The position numbers were made by a program, and so were the translations under genes. Below the pieces are notes generated by a model. It worked only from the letters and a program-made list of their open reading frames with translations, did not search any database and was not told where the DNA came from. Below, in pieces: positions 1-12,281 of a stretch of 64,000 bases of DNA. Within the stretch, counting starts at the first letter, position 1. Each line of letters begins with the position of its first letter. The DNA is taken from the NCBI GenBank assembly GCA_033807695.1, contig CM066300.1, forward strand, positions 4,216,001 to 4,280,000, in the 5' to 3' direction. The stretch is from Daedaleopsis sinensis. Lineage: Eukaryota; Basidiomycota; Agaricomycetes; Polyporales; Polyporaceae.

Positions 1-215
1 AAGACACTCGGGTAATGCGGTACAGTAGTTCAGAGCGACTAAGAAGACTGAATCAAACGCGAATTTGGAATCTACCGAAAATATGTGGCAAGTTCCACGT
101 CGGAAGGGCCGGCGTATCGCTACTTGCATCCATAAAGGCGGGAGGTCGGCGTAAGTATTTGGTCGACTTCGGAGGCCCTCTCACAGACTACTTACTTCCA
201 CCTTCGACAATTGCC
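1..215. other. Upstream region of the first P450 gene
   Basis: No coding exon is visible here. The stretch presumably holds the promoter and 5' UTR of the P450 gene that starts at 216. I see no clear TATA box. Confidence 0.4.
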
Positions 216-2297
216 ATGGTTGACACTCAGGCCGTGCTCTACGCTCTGCTCGCAATTGCTGTAGCGATTTATGTGGTCCGTTGGCGCACGCACCCAGTAC
301 GTACCCCCCTCTCGTCTACGAGAACCCCTCTATTGACACCGGGGACGGACAGCTGAATGCGATTCCCGCCGTAGGCGGCCCCTCGGCGCCGCTGTTGTCG
401 TTCTACACTTCATTCAACATGCTGCTTCACGGGAAAGACCTTATTATGGAAGGATACCAGAAGGTGCGTTTGTGATTCTTTCCCTGTTCCTTTATCGCTA
501 TGCTAATTCCCGGACTCGCTTTATTCGCAGTACTACGGCTCCGCGTTCAAGATTGCCTTGCCCGATCAGTGGGTCGTTGTCATGTGTGGATCGCGGTTGT
601 TAGACGAAATGAGGAAGCTTCCGGACGAAGATTTGTCGTTCCATGACGGAATAGAAGCGGTGCGTTCGTTTGCACTCGAGTCGAGATGGGTTCAAGGTGA
701 TGGTAAACACTCCCGTTAGCTTCTCCAAAGCAGGTTTACGCTGGGGAAGAGCGCGACCGACAACAGTTTCCATGTCGACATTATCAGGGAGAAGCTCATG
801 CGGACTCTCGTCGTAGTCATGCCGGATGTTGTCGACGAGTTGATGGCTGCAATATCGGACTATATTCCTGTCAAGGACAACAACGGTGCGTGTCGCTTGT
901 GTATGTTATTGTGGCCGGTCACTGCGAGTGCTGATTGTCGCGCAGAGTGGGTCACTATCAACGCTTTGGAGTCGGTCCACCAAATGGTCGCCCGCACTAG
1001 TAACCGTGTCTTCGTTGGACTTGGACTTTGTACGTTAAATAAGTCAAATCTCTTGTTGAAGTGTCCGCTCATTGAGATATATAGGCCGTAACGAGGAATA
1101 CCTGAAGATGGCCATTCAGTTTGCCTTTGAGATCGTCAAGGATAAGCTCGCCATCAACATGTTACCCCTCGACATCCTGAAAGTGTGGGTGCTCTACGAT
1201 CTCATGAACGATGCATCTGTCTTGAACCGAATAATACCAGTGCGTTCGGCAGGCATCTCAGCAGCGCTAGGAAGAGCATCAGGGAAGCTAGTCCGCTTCT
1301 CCTGCCTATGATTAGAGAGCGTCGAGCACAGCTGCAAGAGCACGGAGACGAATGGCAAGGTAAAGCAGTAAGTCTTCGTTTATCTCCCGTGTGTCTTTAG
1401 GTACTCATGATAGGCTCAGAACGACTTGCTCCAGTGGACTCTTGAGCAGGCAATTCATCGGGGCGACGACGACGAGGCGATCGTAGAGCGCATCCTCTTG
1501 ATCAACTTCGCAAGCATCCACAGCACAGCAAGCGTACGTATGCTCTCAAACTCTGGGCGATAGTGTAATTGAGTTCTCACCCGATGACATTTCGCAGACT
1601 CTCACACAGGCCCTTTTTGATCTCGCTGCGAATCCCGAGTACCTCCAGCCGCTTCGAGAAGAGATTGAGCCTATTGTGGCTGAAAACGGCTGGGAGAAGG
1701 CTGCGCTGCACAAAATGTACAAGGTGGATAGTTTCATCAAGGAATCGTTACGCATGAACGGAATCACCCTTGGTGTGTACACATCCCTGCACTTTTCATG
1801 CTGTGACTAACCTTTGTTTCAGTAACGATGACACGCATAACCAAGAAGGACATAGCTTTCAGCGATGGCACTGTCATCCCGAAGGATACCGTCGTCGTCG
1901 GTGCTATGTACCCGATGCACCATGACGAAGAGTACTACCCCAATGCCGCAGTCTTCGACCCATTCCGCTTCTCACGCATGCGCGAGCAAGACGGCGAAGG
2001 TACGAAGCACCAGCTCGTGCACACGTCCGTCGAGTTCACTCCCTGGAGTCATGGCAAACATTCCTGGTGCGTCAGATGGTCCGTGTCCCTCTTGTCCCGT
2101 GTTGACGTCATGCAAACAGCCCGGGGAGGTTTTTCGCTGCTAACGAGCTCAAGGCGATGCTCGCTTACATCGCCGTCAACTACGATTTGAAGATCGCCGG
2201 CGACGGTCGTCGTCCAGTGAACGAGAACATCGCGATCACTGTAACTCCCAATGCGAAAGCGGAGATTATGCTCCGGAAGCGCCAGCCCTCTGTTTGA
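216..2297 (+). CDS. Cytochrome P450 monooxygenase, tandem copy 1
   Basis: Haem-thiolate monooxygenase, probably ER-anchored by the hydrophobic N-terminal helix at residues 8-22. My model has 11 exons: 216-296, 353-463, 531-659, 720-885, 946-1029, 1085-1184, 1253-1367, 1420-1533, 1598-1772, 1823-2066 and 2120-2297. They join in frame to 498 residues. The ExxR motif is ESLR, the I-helix region reads NFASIHSTAS, and the haem loop reads WSHGKHSCPGRFFA. The haem loop has Trp where the consensus FxxGxxxCxG has Phe. The codon of the haem-ligand Cys is split by the last intron (TG|C). The 68-base intron after DILKV uses the donor GTGGGT and is the least certain join. The family resembles mushroom P450s often labelled ent-kaurene oxidase-like (CYP512-type); that assignment is from memory of family patterns. 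Three relatives follow in tandem. The substrate is unknown. Confidence 0.88.
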
Positions 2298-3016
2298 CCC
2301 CTTACGTCCATATCGCCACCTAGGTATCTGCATGGAATATGTAATTATACTTCAAGTACCACTTGCTCGCACTGAACCAGTGCCGGCAGTCAGAAACGAG
2401 CCAGGTAGGCTGAGAGCTCTCACTCCTATGCTTCGCGGGGTTCTCGGCCGCCGAGCGTACACCTCCAGTACGTGACCTCGTGCGGACGCGGAAGGCGACT
2501 CTCCAATGAAAGGCTGCTACGTGCTGAACGTACGGCAACGGGACCCTGTAAAGCTTTATGACTGAACCTTCATGTAGTATAGAACACCCTCAGCGCTCGA
2601 TATTCCCCGACTCCCCGGCCGCCTACTCGCTACTTGACAGTGCCGTGCCATGGGCGGACCCAGATGAGGTAGAGTGCATTCCATCTTGTAATACGCAGAC
2701 TCATGCTGACCCACGTTGCCTTATGCTCAGCTCAGTTCCCCGGGCCCTTAGGCCGGGTTATCGTCACGGCGATTGCGGCAACTCGTCGTAGAAGTGGAAG
2801 TGTCTATGCCCTATGGCATGCCGCCTATGCGGAATCGGCGGGTCATAATCGAAGCGTGCTTCCACGTCTTGCATGACGGCGTAGTCGCCTTTCCGAATCT
2901 CGTCACACAAGGGCCGGACCTTATGGACCCACGCACAGGACGCATATAAGTAGGCTCAGGCCTCTAAGTGCCCTGCAGCTTATCGCGTCTGTTCCCTTCC
3001 CCCCTCTCTCTCCACT
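2298..3016. other. Intergenic region between P450 copies 1 and 2
   Basis: About 720 bases without a supported gene. Open frames here are short and show no family signature. The 3' end of copy 1 and the promoter of copy 2 lie here. Confidence 0.5.
2945..2950 (+). promoter_or_regulatory. TATA box of P450 copy 2
   Basis: TATAAG lies 72 bases before the start codon at 3017. An equivalent TATAAG precedes copy 4, which suggests a shared core promoter. Confidence 0.5.
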
Positions 3017-5150
3017 ATGGACGATTATCGACCACTCACCTACGGCTTGCTTGCGGGTTTGGTCCTTGTTCTCATATTTCGAAGGCGCTCGAATCCAGTG
3101 AGTCTCTCTACTCGCAGTGGTGTTGCTGTGCAATTCTGACGGGTATTATGCCGCTAGCTCTACTCGATTCCGACTGTCGGTGGCTCAGATTGGCCGTTTT
3201 TCTTCTACCTGGCCTCTCGGAACTTAGCACGCTATCCGAGGGAGATTTTGGATGAGGGTTACAAGAAGGTTTGGGTCGGCTCACGATATGGCCATCTAAT
3301 GTCGCAGAAGGAATGACACATACTCGGACAGCTCCGGGGCGCTACCTTCAAGGTCGCACTCCCGAACGAATGGATTATTATTGTGAGCAATCCGAAAGTG
3401 ATCGACGACCTCCGCAGGCGTCCGGACTATGAGCTGTCCTTCTCCCAATCTGTGGAGGATGTACGTTCAACACAACATCCCACGGTGACGGGCACTTTTC
3501 CTGACCTCGAATCGCTACTAGATGTTCCAGCACGACGCAACCCTAGGCAAGGAGATACGTGAAGACCCATACCACGTGGATGTCATCAGAGACAAGTTGA
3601 CGCGCTCGCTTCCGGCAGTCATGCCGGATGTCATCGATGAGCTGGCAGTGGGAGTGCCCAGCTACATCACAACGGACGGGGCAGGTGAGCGATGCATTGT
3701 CTTAGTCTACGCTTTCAAGGTTTCGGTGCTAACCTCTTGCCATCAGAATGGACTACAGTGAATGTCTTCAGTACGATGCAGAAGATCGTGGCGCGCGCGA
3801 GCAACCGCATCTTCATAGGTGCACCCCTGTGTGCGTCCATATAATGCCAGCCCAGGGCTTTGTCGCTCTGACTCAGTGAGAAATCTTTATTTAACCTATG
3901 ACAAAACAGGTCGCAACCAGGAGTATCTCGACATCGCAATCACCTTCGCTATGGCTGTCGTCAGAGACAGAGACACGCTCGCGAACTACCCAGCATTCAT
4001 CAGGCCGTACGTACTCGCTTATCATATACCTAACTTTGGTGCAACACTTCAACCATTACCCTTAGCTTCATAGCCTATATATCGAGCAGCGTCCTGATCA
4101 GACTAGCGCGCGCAGTCGAGATCATGAAACCTACCCTCGACAATCGCCGCGAGAGGATCATGAATGACGATGGTGATAGACCGGTATGCTTATACTGGAA
4201 GACGACCTTGAGTTAGACACTGACCATTGCTGATTGCACCAACCATAGAAGGACATGCTACAGTGGATCCTTGAGCAGGGTATTCCAAGGAATCAATCCG
4301 ATGAGTCCATTATGAAGCGGATTCTCCTTACGAACTTCGCTGCAATCGACACAACAACTACTGTCAGTATCAATCACCACACGCTCTCCTTTCTGACAGG
4401 TCAGACAATTCCATTGAAGTCCTACTTACGCTTGACATGATAGACACTCGTCAACGCAATATTCGATCTTGCCTCCGTTCTTGAATGTGTTGAACCGCTC
4501 AGGGAAGAAATCGAGTCTATCATCGCCGCAGAGGGCTGGACTAAGGCTTCAATGGGCAAGATGTGGAAGCTGGATAGCCTCCTGAAGGAGTCGCAGCGAT
4601 TCCACGGCCTGGGGCTACGTAAGTCACCTCGAAGCGTATGCGGTAACTCATGAACTGAATATCCGACGACCAGTCTCCTTGGGGCGGAAGGCTCTGAAAG
4701 ACGTAACCCTCAACGACGGGACGGTTGTCCCCAAAGGCACCCTTGTCGCAGCGGCGTCATACTCAATTCACCACGACGATGCATACTATGACTCGCCGGA
4801 CGTATTCGATCCATTTCGCTTCGCTCGGATGCGGGCGGCGGCCGATGGAGAAGGCACCAAGCACCAGTTCGTGAACACGTCCGTCGAGTACATCGCTTTC
4901 GGCCATGGCAGGCATGCTTGGTATGTCGTTCACCGCGCGTCGTGACACCATGCTCATCAGTTTTGTGTTTTCAAGCCCTGGCAGATTCTTCGCAGCCAAC
5001 GAGCTCAAAGCGATATTGGCGTACATCATATTGAACTACGATATGAAACTGACGGAGAAAGGCCGATTGAAGGATCGTTATGCGGGAATGGTTTTCCTTC
5101 CGAATTCGTTGGGCGAGGTCATGTTCAGAAAACGTCAGGTTTCGCAGTGA
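3017..5150 (+). CDS. Cytochrome P450 monooxygenase, tandem copy 2
   Basis: Complete paralogue of the P450 at 216, of similar length. The first exon encodes 27 residues including the membrane anchor, as in copy 1, and ends at the same phase-0 intron. Later introns sit at equivalent positions. Visible motifs are NFAAIDTTTT in the I-helix, ESQR for ExxR, PFRFAR, and the haem loop FGHGRHACPGRFFA with the canonical Phe. The haem Cys codon is again split TG|C, by the intron beginning at 4920. No frameshift or internal stop appears once the short introns are removed. It is probably a functional ER monooxygenase; the substrate is unknown. Its start codon was chosen because it gives a hydrophobic anchor matching copies 1 and 4. 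Confidence 0.9.
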
Positions 5151-5549
5151 ATGTTGGCTATCATGATTCAAGTGTACATTACTAGTGTGATGGTTTCCTT
5201 GCGTACAAGTGGAATTCCTATCAAGCTCATAACTTTACCTCGTTCAGAACACTGAGTTCATGACTTGAAAGCGTGTGAATAGATTGGGCGCTCGAACGTT
5301 ATTGTTCCTCCTCGTTAAAAGTTAACACTTTCTCACCGCCAAGTGCGATAGCCTGGCAGATTACAGCGCCGCCCGTTTTGAGCTCATGGGCGCGGTCCTA
5401 AAGAAAAGTGTTGGTGAGCCTGGGAGCATTCTGATTCACCTAGACACAGACTGACTACTACAGTCCCAGGATATGTCGCTCAATCTATAAACCCACGATG
5501 GGTAGGAAATCTATGACATTTTGTCTCCCTCTCGATCGTCTCAGACAGA
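5151..5549. other. Intergenic region before the truncated P450
   Basis: About 400 bases. I see no coding exon and no clear TATA box. Confidence 0.4.
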
Positions 5550-6405
5550 ATGCCAATGGATAGCTCGCCGCAAGGTGTCGCATACGCAGCATTAGGTGTC
5601 GTGATTGCTGCCTCCTTTATCAGATGGCGCCTGAGTCCGGTACGTCCCTGTACGTCCACGCACAAAGTATGAAAGATCGAGTATTGAACTTACCTTATCC
5701 TCTTCCGATAGCTAGACTATACTTATTCCGACTCTCGGGGGACCTTCTGTGCCAATACTATCCTACTTGGGCGCCATCGGCATGCTCACGAGCTGCGAGA
5801 CCGTGGTGGACGAAAGATACCGCAAGGTGATTGTCATCGATCACGTCGCCGGGCAAGTGTTTTGTCACTCACGGCTCAACGGCGCTCCTACGTAGTTCTT
5901 TGGCATCCCGTTCAAGATCCCACTAATATGTGGATGGACCGTGATTCTCACACATCCTGATGCCATAAATGACATCGGAAGCCGTCCGCCCACAGAGCTG
6001 TCCTTGACGGATGCCTTCGAGTCGGTATGTTCCAATATTCCATTTCCAATATTCCATGCCACAAGCTGGGGCTCCCGTCCCTCATGACTCATCTGCAGGT
6101 CGTCCCGACCCAAGGCGCGATTGGTATCAAGGACTGGAAAGACCACTGGGAGATCAATGTGATTCGGGGAAAGATGGCACGGTCAACTAGCGTATTGCTC
6201 GCCAATGTATGTGATGAGCTTAATTCCGCCTTCTCGGAGGCTGTACCGACGGAGGGAGCTCACTCAAGGACTGCGGTTCCACGAGACTCGGTGATACTGT
6301 ATGATTCACTCCGATTATTCTCATTCTCACCCGGTGCTAGGCTCGTAAACCACGCTCTCGCTCTTCGTCCCTCTGAGGAGACACTTCCAAGGGAGCGAAT
6401 GGTTT
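5550..6405 (+). pseudogene. Truncated P450, tandem copy 3
   Basis: The N-terminal third of a P450 closest to copy 4. Exon 1 (5550-5639) gives a 30-residue anchor ending RWRLSP. The next exons give IPTLGGPSVPIL, a segment beginning FFGIPFKIPL, and one reading VIRGKMARS and NVCDELNSAF. All these join in phase with equivalent splice sites. After VPTEG, near 6258, similarity stops. The expected EWVTV exon, the I-helix, ExxR and haem-binding exons are all missing before copy 4 begins at 6935. A read-through frame continues to a stop at about 6405. The copy therefore cannot bind haem. The upstream exons are still open, so the loss may be fairly recent. It is most likely a remnant of an incomplete or deleted tandem duplication. 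Confidence 0.8.
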
Positions 6406-6934
6406 AAAAGTAAGTGCGCATTGCTTGAAAGATTTTCTTGCTAATCAAGGTTAACTCAGCGTTTTCCCGCCTCCCATTGTGTCCTCGCGTGCTGGACATA
6501 GAAATCCTGAAGAATGCATTCGGGGAGGAAATATAGCGTACAAGGCATTTCTGTAGCACACGCAGTGCTCATGTACTTATGAGTCGATGATCGTCCGAGG
6601 AGACGAAGAGGATCCAATCTCCCAAGTCTTCGATCCTGCTGCCGCGCTAACCTCTTCTCGGGTTGTTAGCCACCGAATACAAGACCACATCGGAAAGCAT
6701 CATGACATCGTGGCATACTCCGACGTTACTAATCGAACTATAAACTCTCAAGGGCACATGCGTCCCCGGGCAGGCCGCAGATTAGCGCTCGGCGCTCTTC
6801 CCTGCTTCCTGATTCCCACAACACCTCCACGACCGGTTCCGTATAAGTAGCACGATGGGCATTATCCCTCCTGGACTGCCTTCTTCTCGTTCTACCTCTA
6901 CCCAAGACGTAGGTATACCAGAACCTGACGCACT
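6406..6934. other. Intergenic region before P450 copy 4
   Basis: No P450 exons or other coding signal were found, although the missing part of copy 3 would be expected here. The promoter of copy 4 lies at the end. Confidence 0.45.
6842..6847 (+). promoter_or_regulatory. TATA box of P450 copy 4
   Basis: TATAAG lies 93 bases before the start codon at 6935 and matches the element before copy 2. Confidence 0.5.
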
Positions 6935-9037
6935 ATGGAAAGCTCTTTTCAGAGCGTCGTCTATGCAATTTTAGCCTTCGCCGTTGCTCTTTCCTTCCTC
7001 AGATGGCGTCTCAGTCCGGTACGTCTTCATGCAAGGCATAGAGTCTAGCGTTAGACTGCTCATCTCATCCTGCGGCTCGACAGCTCTACTATATACCGAC
7101 CCTCGGGGGCCCTTCAGTGCCACTGCTGTCTTACCTGGGCGCACTCAACGTCCCCATCCGCGGCCAGACCGTGGTAGACGAAGGGTACCGCAAAGTGATT
7201 ATCATCATAGATTGTCACGCGGTCTCCCGAATACTCACGACCCCGACAGTATTTCGGCGTCCCGTTCAAGATACCGTTCCTCAGCGAGTGGGTCGTCATC
7301 CTCACCAGTCCCGAGGCCATAGAGGACATCAGGACTCGTCCGCATGCCGAATTGTCCCTGTCCGATGGCTTCGAGCAGGTGTGATATAAATCTATTTCCG
7401 AAGCTTCTTGCGCTCATGACAGCCGCAGATATTCCCAACCCACAACTCCATCAGTCACAGGGCGTGGGACGACCATTGGGAGGTCGAGATCATCCGTGGC
7501 AGGATGACACGATCCATTAGCTCAATACTCGCCAGTGCCTGCGACGAGCTCCCTCGTGCCCTTCCAGTCGTAATACCAACGAAGGGATCTGGTATGTAAC
7601 TGCCGACTGAATGATGTGTGGCGCTTACTTACCACACCAATCAGAGTGGGTGACTGTAGGTGCTATGGAGACCGCTGAGAAACTGGTAGTCCGAGCCGCA
7701 AGCCGCGCTTTCATAGGACTGCCACTATGTGCGTCTCTCCCGCGGCGTTCTGTGTTTCAAGCTCAAGTCCCCGACACATTTTCCAGGTCGAGATCAGAGA
7801 TATCTAGACCTGATCGCTCGGTTTGCCCATCGAGTCGCAGGTAGCTGGCTCATCTCAATGCTTCTGCCGTTTGTTGCCGGCCCTCCGTGAGTGTTTCGCG
7901 GCCTCCATTCTCGCTCGAGGAAGCGTTAATGCCATTCGCAAAGACTCAAGCTCGGTCCGATGATCAGCGGAGTACAGAAGACTATGGATCAGCTCATTGA
8001 GCTAGTCAAGCCTGTGATCCAGGAACGAAGAGCGCTCGAACAACTGGATGATCACTGGGAAGACGATAAACCGGTGCGTGTTGCGAGGTGCACAGAGCCC
8101 TGCGACTCGTAGATCTGACGAATGTAATGTCACTGGTAGGACGACATGCTACAGTGGTGTATTGAAGAGGCCCAGGTCAGAGGCTCTAGCGATGAGTCTA
8201 TCGTGTGCAGAATATTGTCGACAAACTTCGCCGCGTTGCATACATCGACTCTGGTCTGTGGTCAACCTTTTGTGGCTGCAAACGCGCATCCTCACGACAT
8301 ATTCGTCAACAGAGCTTCACACATGTGTTGTACGACATTGCATTGCATCCCGAGTACCTCCAGCCGCTGCGGGAGGAGGTCGAAGCAGTCGTCGCCTCCG
8401 ATGGGTGGACGAAGGCCGGGCTGAATAAAATGTGGAAGGTCGACAGCTTCATCAAGGAATCGCACCGTTGGAATGGTCTCACCTTCCGTGTGTCCCTGTC
8501 CCATCTTCACCACCATGATACAGCGACTTAAGCTCACGTTTTAGTTTCTGTGTTTCGCAAGGCCATGACGGATATCACACTCCGCGACGGAACGAAGATC
8601 CCCAAGGGGACCCTCCTGGCCGCGCCTGCAGCCTCGGTTCACCACGACGAGGGCCGCTACTCTGGGAATGACGTGTTCGACCCCTTCCGCTTCGCTCACA
8701 TGCGTGAGGCGGACGACCATAGCACATCGCACCAGTTTTCCAACACATCCTTGGAGTGGCTCGCGTTCGGACACGGGAGGAATGCATGGTGTGTTATTTC
8801 CTAGGCCTTCAGACATATCTTCGCGACTCCGAGTCATTGACCTCAAACCTGACTATGTGTAGCCCCGGGCGGTTCTTCGCGGCTGGAGCGCTGAAAGCGA
8901 TGCTCGCGCATCTTGTGCTGAACTACGACATCAAGCTCGTCGAGGAAGGGAGGCGTCCTCCGAACTTCTTCTTCTTCATGGGCATCAACCCAAACTTCAG
9001 CGGCAAAGTGATGTTGAGAAAACGCCAGGGGGTGTAA
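6935..9037 (+). CDS. Cytochrome P450 monooxygenase, tandem copy 4
   Basis: Complete paralogue. Exon 1 (6935-7018) encodes a 28-residue anchor ending RWRLSP, like copy 3. Then come IPTLGGPSVP, EWVTVGAMET, NFAALHTSTL in the I-helix, ESHR for ExxR, PFRFAH, and the haem loop FGHGRNACPGRFFA. The haem Cys codon is split TG|C by an intron, as in copies 1 and 2. The intron after FVAGPP needs the acceptor at AAAG just before ACTCAAG; the next AG would create a stop. Copies 3 and 4 share more wording with each other than with 1 and 2, suggesting at least two rounds of duplication. Probable ER monooxygenase of unknown substrate. Confidence 0.89.
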
Positions 9038-9756
9038 GTTGACGAGACTCGGGAGTACGATCTCCACAAATGTCAAAGTTGAAAGTCATCGAGGATGCGA
9101 GATTCTCGCGCAGATCTAGCACAGGGATTAGACCAGAGTGAATCAGGGGACATCGGCTACCCGTACCTGAGGACATCCTAGAACATCCTCGCCATAGATT
9201 GATGATGTCCTATGATGTCTCACTCGAGGTTCTTCGTCGCGGTTCCGGTGGACATTGAGGAGAACCTATCAAGTAGGCACCGTTTAAATGTTGATCCTTA
9301 TAGCCTAGTTAATCATACGTACGCACTTGTTCGTCCGAAGTTGTAGGAATTGACCTATAAGTGCAGCAGGCTCCATGCACTGCCTCTGGTTTTGTTTCGG
9401 TATTTGACTATCGTATAGAATAAGTGAGCATCTATGTGTCGACGGCGCGAGCGAAAGCCCTACCTACAGATGTCGTCTGCAGCTACTCAACCGCACCATG
9501 AACGCTACTCATCGTTGCCACGGGTTTTTAATGTGCATGATCAATATGTGTGTCTAAAGGGATTTGTCTGAGTAAGAGCTGATGGACCAGATCTACCGTC
9601 GACGGAAGTTGAGTTGTTGAGCAGCAGATCGTGATGGCGATGTGGACCATCCTTGTCTGATAAAAGGGTCAACACACACCCCATACACGCTACCGGAGAG
9701 AAATGATCATACCTCGTGTACATGACAAGCAAAGAGGCAAGGAACATGTATCCCAT
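9038..9756. other. Intergenic region between the P450 array and DPH4
   Basis: About 720 bases between convergent genes. It is AT-richer than the coding DNA and shows no supported gene. Confidence 0.5.
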
Positions 9757-10224
9757 TCACTCCTTCGCGGCCAAGTTCTCCGGATCTTCTACTAGCTCAT
9801 AGCCCACCCAGACCACTTCCGAGCAGCTTGCGCATCCAACGACGTGTTGTCCAGCATCAAGGAGATCCTCGGTAACGACGTACGTCCCTCCACATCGACA
9901 AGGATATGTCCACTGCGCTGCGGCATCTGGTTCCTCCGTGAAATCCTCGAGCGATATCAATTGTGCAGGACGAGGACCCAGCTGCTTTCTGCTCTTGTCG
10001 AGTGTCGCGTCATACTCCTTCCTGAGTTCAGGCGTGTGTAAGACGTTGAATGCTTCCTTGAGCAGGCCGATGTCGATGTCCGCTGCGCTATTGGAAGATC
10101 GTTTGTCGGGGTGAAAAGCGAGGAGAGCACGGTGGTAAGCCGTCTTGACATCTGATGAGGTCGCCGATGATGGCAATGCGAGGATGGCATAGTAGTCAGG
10201 AGAGCGAGAGTCCGTGCTTCCCAT
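9757..10224 (-). CDS. DPH4: DPH4-type J-domain co-chaperone (diphthamide synthesis)
   Basis: Single-exon gene of 155 residues. Residues 8-75 form a J domain (DYYAILALPSSATSSDVK) with the HPD tripeptide in AFHPDKR, needed to stimulate Hsp70. Residues 104-145 form a CSL-type zinc finger with a Cys pair in YPCRCGG and a second pair in CASC, followed by WVGYE. J domain plus CSL finger is the layout of DPH4 (yeast Jjj3). That family delivers iron or electrons for the first step of diphthamide formation on elongation factor 2, in the cytosol. The size fits the family. It sits head to head with the ING gene, with 214 bases between the start codons. Confidence 0.9.
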   Translation of the reverse strand: MGSTDSRSPDYYAILALPSSATSSDVKTAYHRALLAFHPDKRSSNSAADIDIGLLKEAFNVLHTPELRKEYDATLDKSRKQLGPRPAQLISLEDFTEEPDAAAQWTYPCRCGGTYVVTEDLLDAGQHVVGCASCSEVVWVGYELVEDPENLAAKE

Positions 10225-10438
10225 TGCCGTTGTTTAGGAGGTTGTGGGGAATGCTCTGGGAATGCTTAGATCGACCGTGTGCCGCTCGCGGTCGATCGCG
10301 AAATAAGTATTTGGGCGGAGATTGCGGTCCGTCGGGCCGGCACATGTTGTCTGTTTGCCGCCCAGCGCGGGAAGTCGCCACAAAGGCTCGCCCGGGCTTG
10401 CGTTCAGCGAGTTCGAATTGCCCACCTCATCCCCCACC
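10225..10438. promoter_or_regulatory. Bidirectional promoter of DPH4 and ING genes
   Basis: The 214 bases between two diverging start codons must hold both promoters. No TATA box is evident, which fits housekeeping genes. Confidence 0.5.
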
Positions 10439-11977
10439 ATGTCTCGCAGACAGTCCTACATGAACTATCCGCCCAGCTCCTCGACCTCCGCGGTCGACAC
10501 GGCGCTCAGCCTAGCCCACCTCTCCGAATTTGCGCACACACTCGACAGCCTCCCTATAGACCTCTCGCGAAGCTACGGCGACCTACGCGAGCTCGACGCT
10601 GTGCTCTCCTCCTCCATGACCCTCCTCACTGCGAAGGTCAACGAGCTCATCTCCATGATCGAGACCAAGACCGGGACCAACGACGACCGCCTCTACCTTC
10701 TTACCGAGATCGCGGAAGAGGCGGGGCGCCTGAAGCTCGGTGGCGAGGACAAGATCCGTGTCGCCTGCCATGCCGCCGACCACCTACGCGCCCACCGCGT
10801 ACACATGAGGGCGCTGCTCGAGCGGATGCCCGAGCAGGAGTTTGGGAGGGCGGCAGAGGCGTTGACGAGGAAGACGGCATACCCCCATGTTGCCACCCGC
10901 AACTTCTGGCCCCCGGGCATGGCTGGCGAGGGCGGGCGGCGCAATCGGAGGGCTGCTGGTGCCGGGGGTGGCTATGGAAGCCTGCTGGTCAATGGGGACG
11001 CTAGCCCTGCGAAGAGGAAGAGGGTCGCGAGGGACGAGGAGATCGACGTGACCAGGACCCCGAGCAAGAAGGACCGCATGGAGCCTCCAGCACAAAGACA
11101 GAGGAATGGGGTGAAGGCGCGCAAGTACGTATCCCACCTCCACATACCTTTGAAGATCCCTATCTCGTCATACACACGACTTCTCGTTCCTCACACGTTG
11201 AATTCTGTCTTTGTCCTGCTCGCCTCTGTTTCCAATTATGTTCTGGGCGTGTTCTGACATAGTCATACATACAGGGCTGTCGACAGGGCAGCTTCACCCA
11301 CGGAATCCGTGCTCTCGGTCGCCTCCCACCTTCCTCAGAATCTTCCTGCACCCGTCGCCCCCATCCCCGTTCGCGCTGCCGCCCGCGCTGGGAGCAACTC
11401 TGCATCAAATAAGCGCACACAAGGAGAAGCCTCTCGTCGAGACGCACATAGTGCGCAACCTCCATCGACTAGTCACCCCTCCCTTCCTCCTCCATTTGCG
11501 TCGAATCAGACCAACATCCTCGTCGAGAACGCACGCGCCATGAGCAACGGTATCCTCGAGTGGCATCACGGACAGCTCGAGGGTCCGGGGATGCCTGTTG
11601 CGCGCAACTTCCGTCAAACAGTGGCCGCCGAAGGCAGCAACGCGGCTGTGAGCGCCGAGCCCGATCAGGATACGGAGGACAACAGGAAATACTGCACCTG
11701 CAATAGCGTCAGCTACGGAGAGATGATTGGATGTGATGGTGAAGACTGCGAGAAAGAATGGGTACGTCTGCTCCTCACCATGCACACCTATATATTGAAC
11801 TGTCGTCCGCGTCGCGTGCAGTTCCATCTGGCTTGCGTAGGTCTGAGCAGTACCCCAGCCGGTTCGTGGTATTGCGCGCAATGTCAGGAGAAACGTCGTG
11901 ACCAGAAGAAGAGTGGCAGGGGTGGAAAGAAGAGGACGGCGGGAGGACGCGCAGCAGGAAGAAGCAATGGTGCTTGA
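10439..11977 (+). CDS. ING-family PHD-finger chromatin protein
   Basis: Three exons (10439-11124, 11275-11761, 11822-11977) join in frame to 442 residues. Residues about 20-130 form the ING N-terminal helical region ([17 protein letters not shown], then RKTAYPH). The middle is basic and disordered, with nuclear-localisation-like KRKR and SKKDR. The C-terminus is a PHD finger: [30 protein letters not shown], giving Cys4-His-Cys3. The third exon begins within the finger, after EKEW. ING proteins read H3K4me3 and sit in histone acetyltransferase or deacetylase complexes (yeast Yng1, Yng2, Pho23). The sequence does not tell me which of these it matches. The basic Gly/Arg-rich tail is a usual family trait. 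Confidence 0.92.
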
Positions 11978-12281
11978 GTCGCTGTTAATTTATTCTGCAG
12001 TCTTCCAGTATACCTGGTGAGTAGCTATTTACTGAGTGTCATATAGGATGCTGATTGATATCTCTGTCGCCCAGTACCCGTGCACGTTTCCATCATCTAG
12101 TGTTTGTATTCTCTGAGCTCGTGTACTCTAGAACTTAACTGCTCTTAATCCTTTTTCTTTCGATTGAGGCAAATTAGTCACGCGTCTGGAGTGACGCGAC
12201 AGCAGACGATCGCACGTCACTCAACGAGTCGCGCGAAGGAACCGAACATGACGATCCTCTACTTCTCGCGGAGACCTGTCA

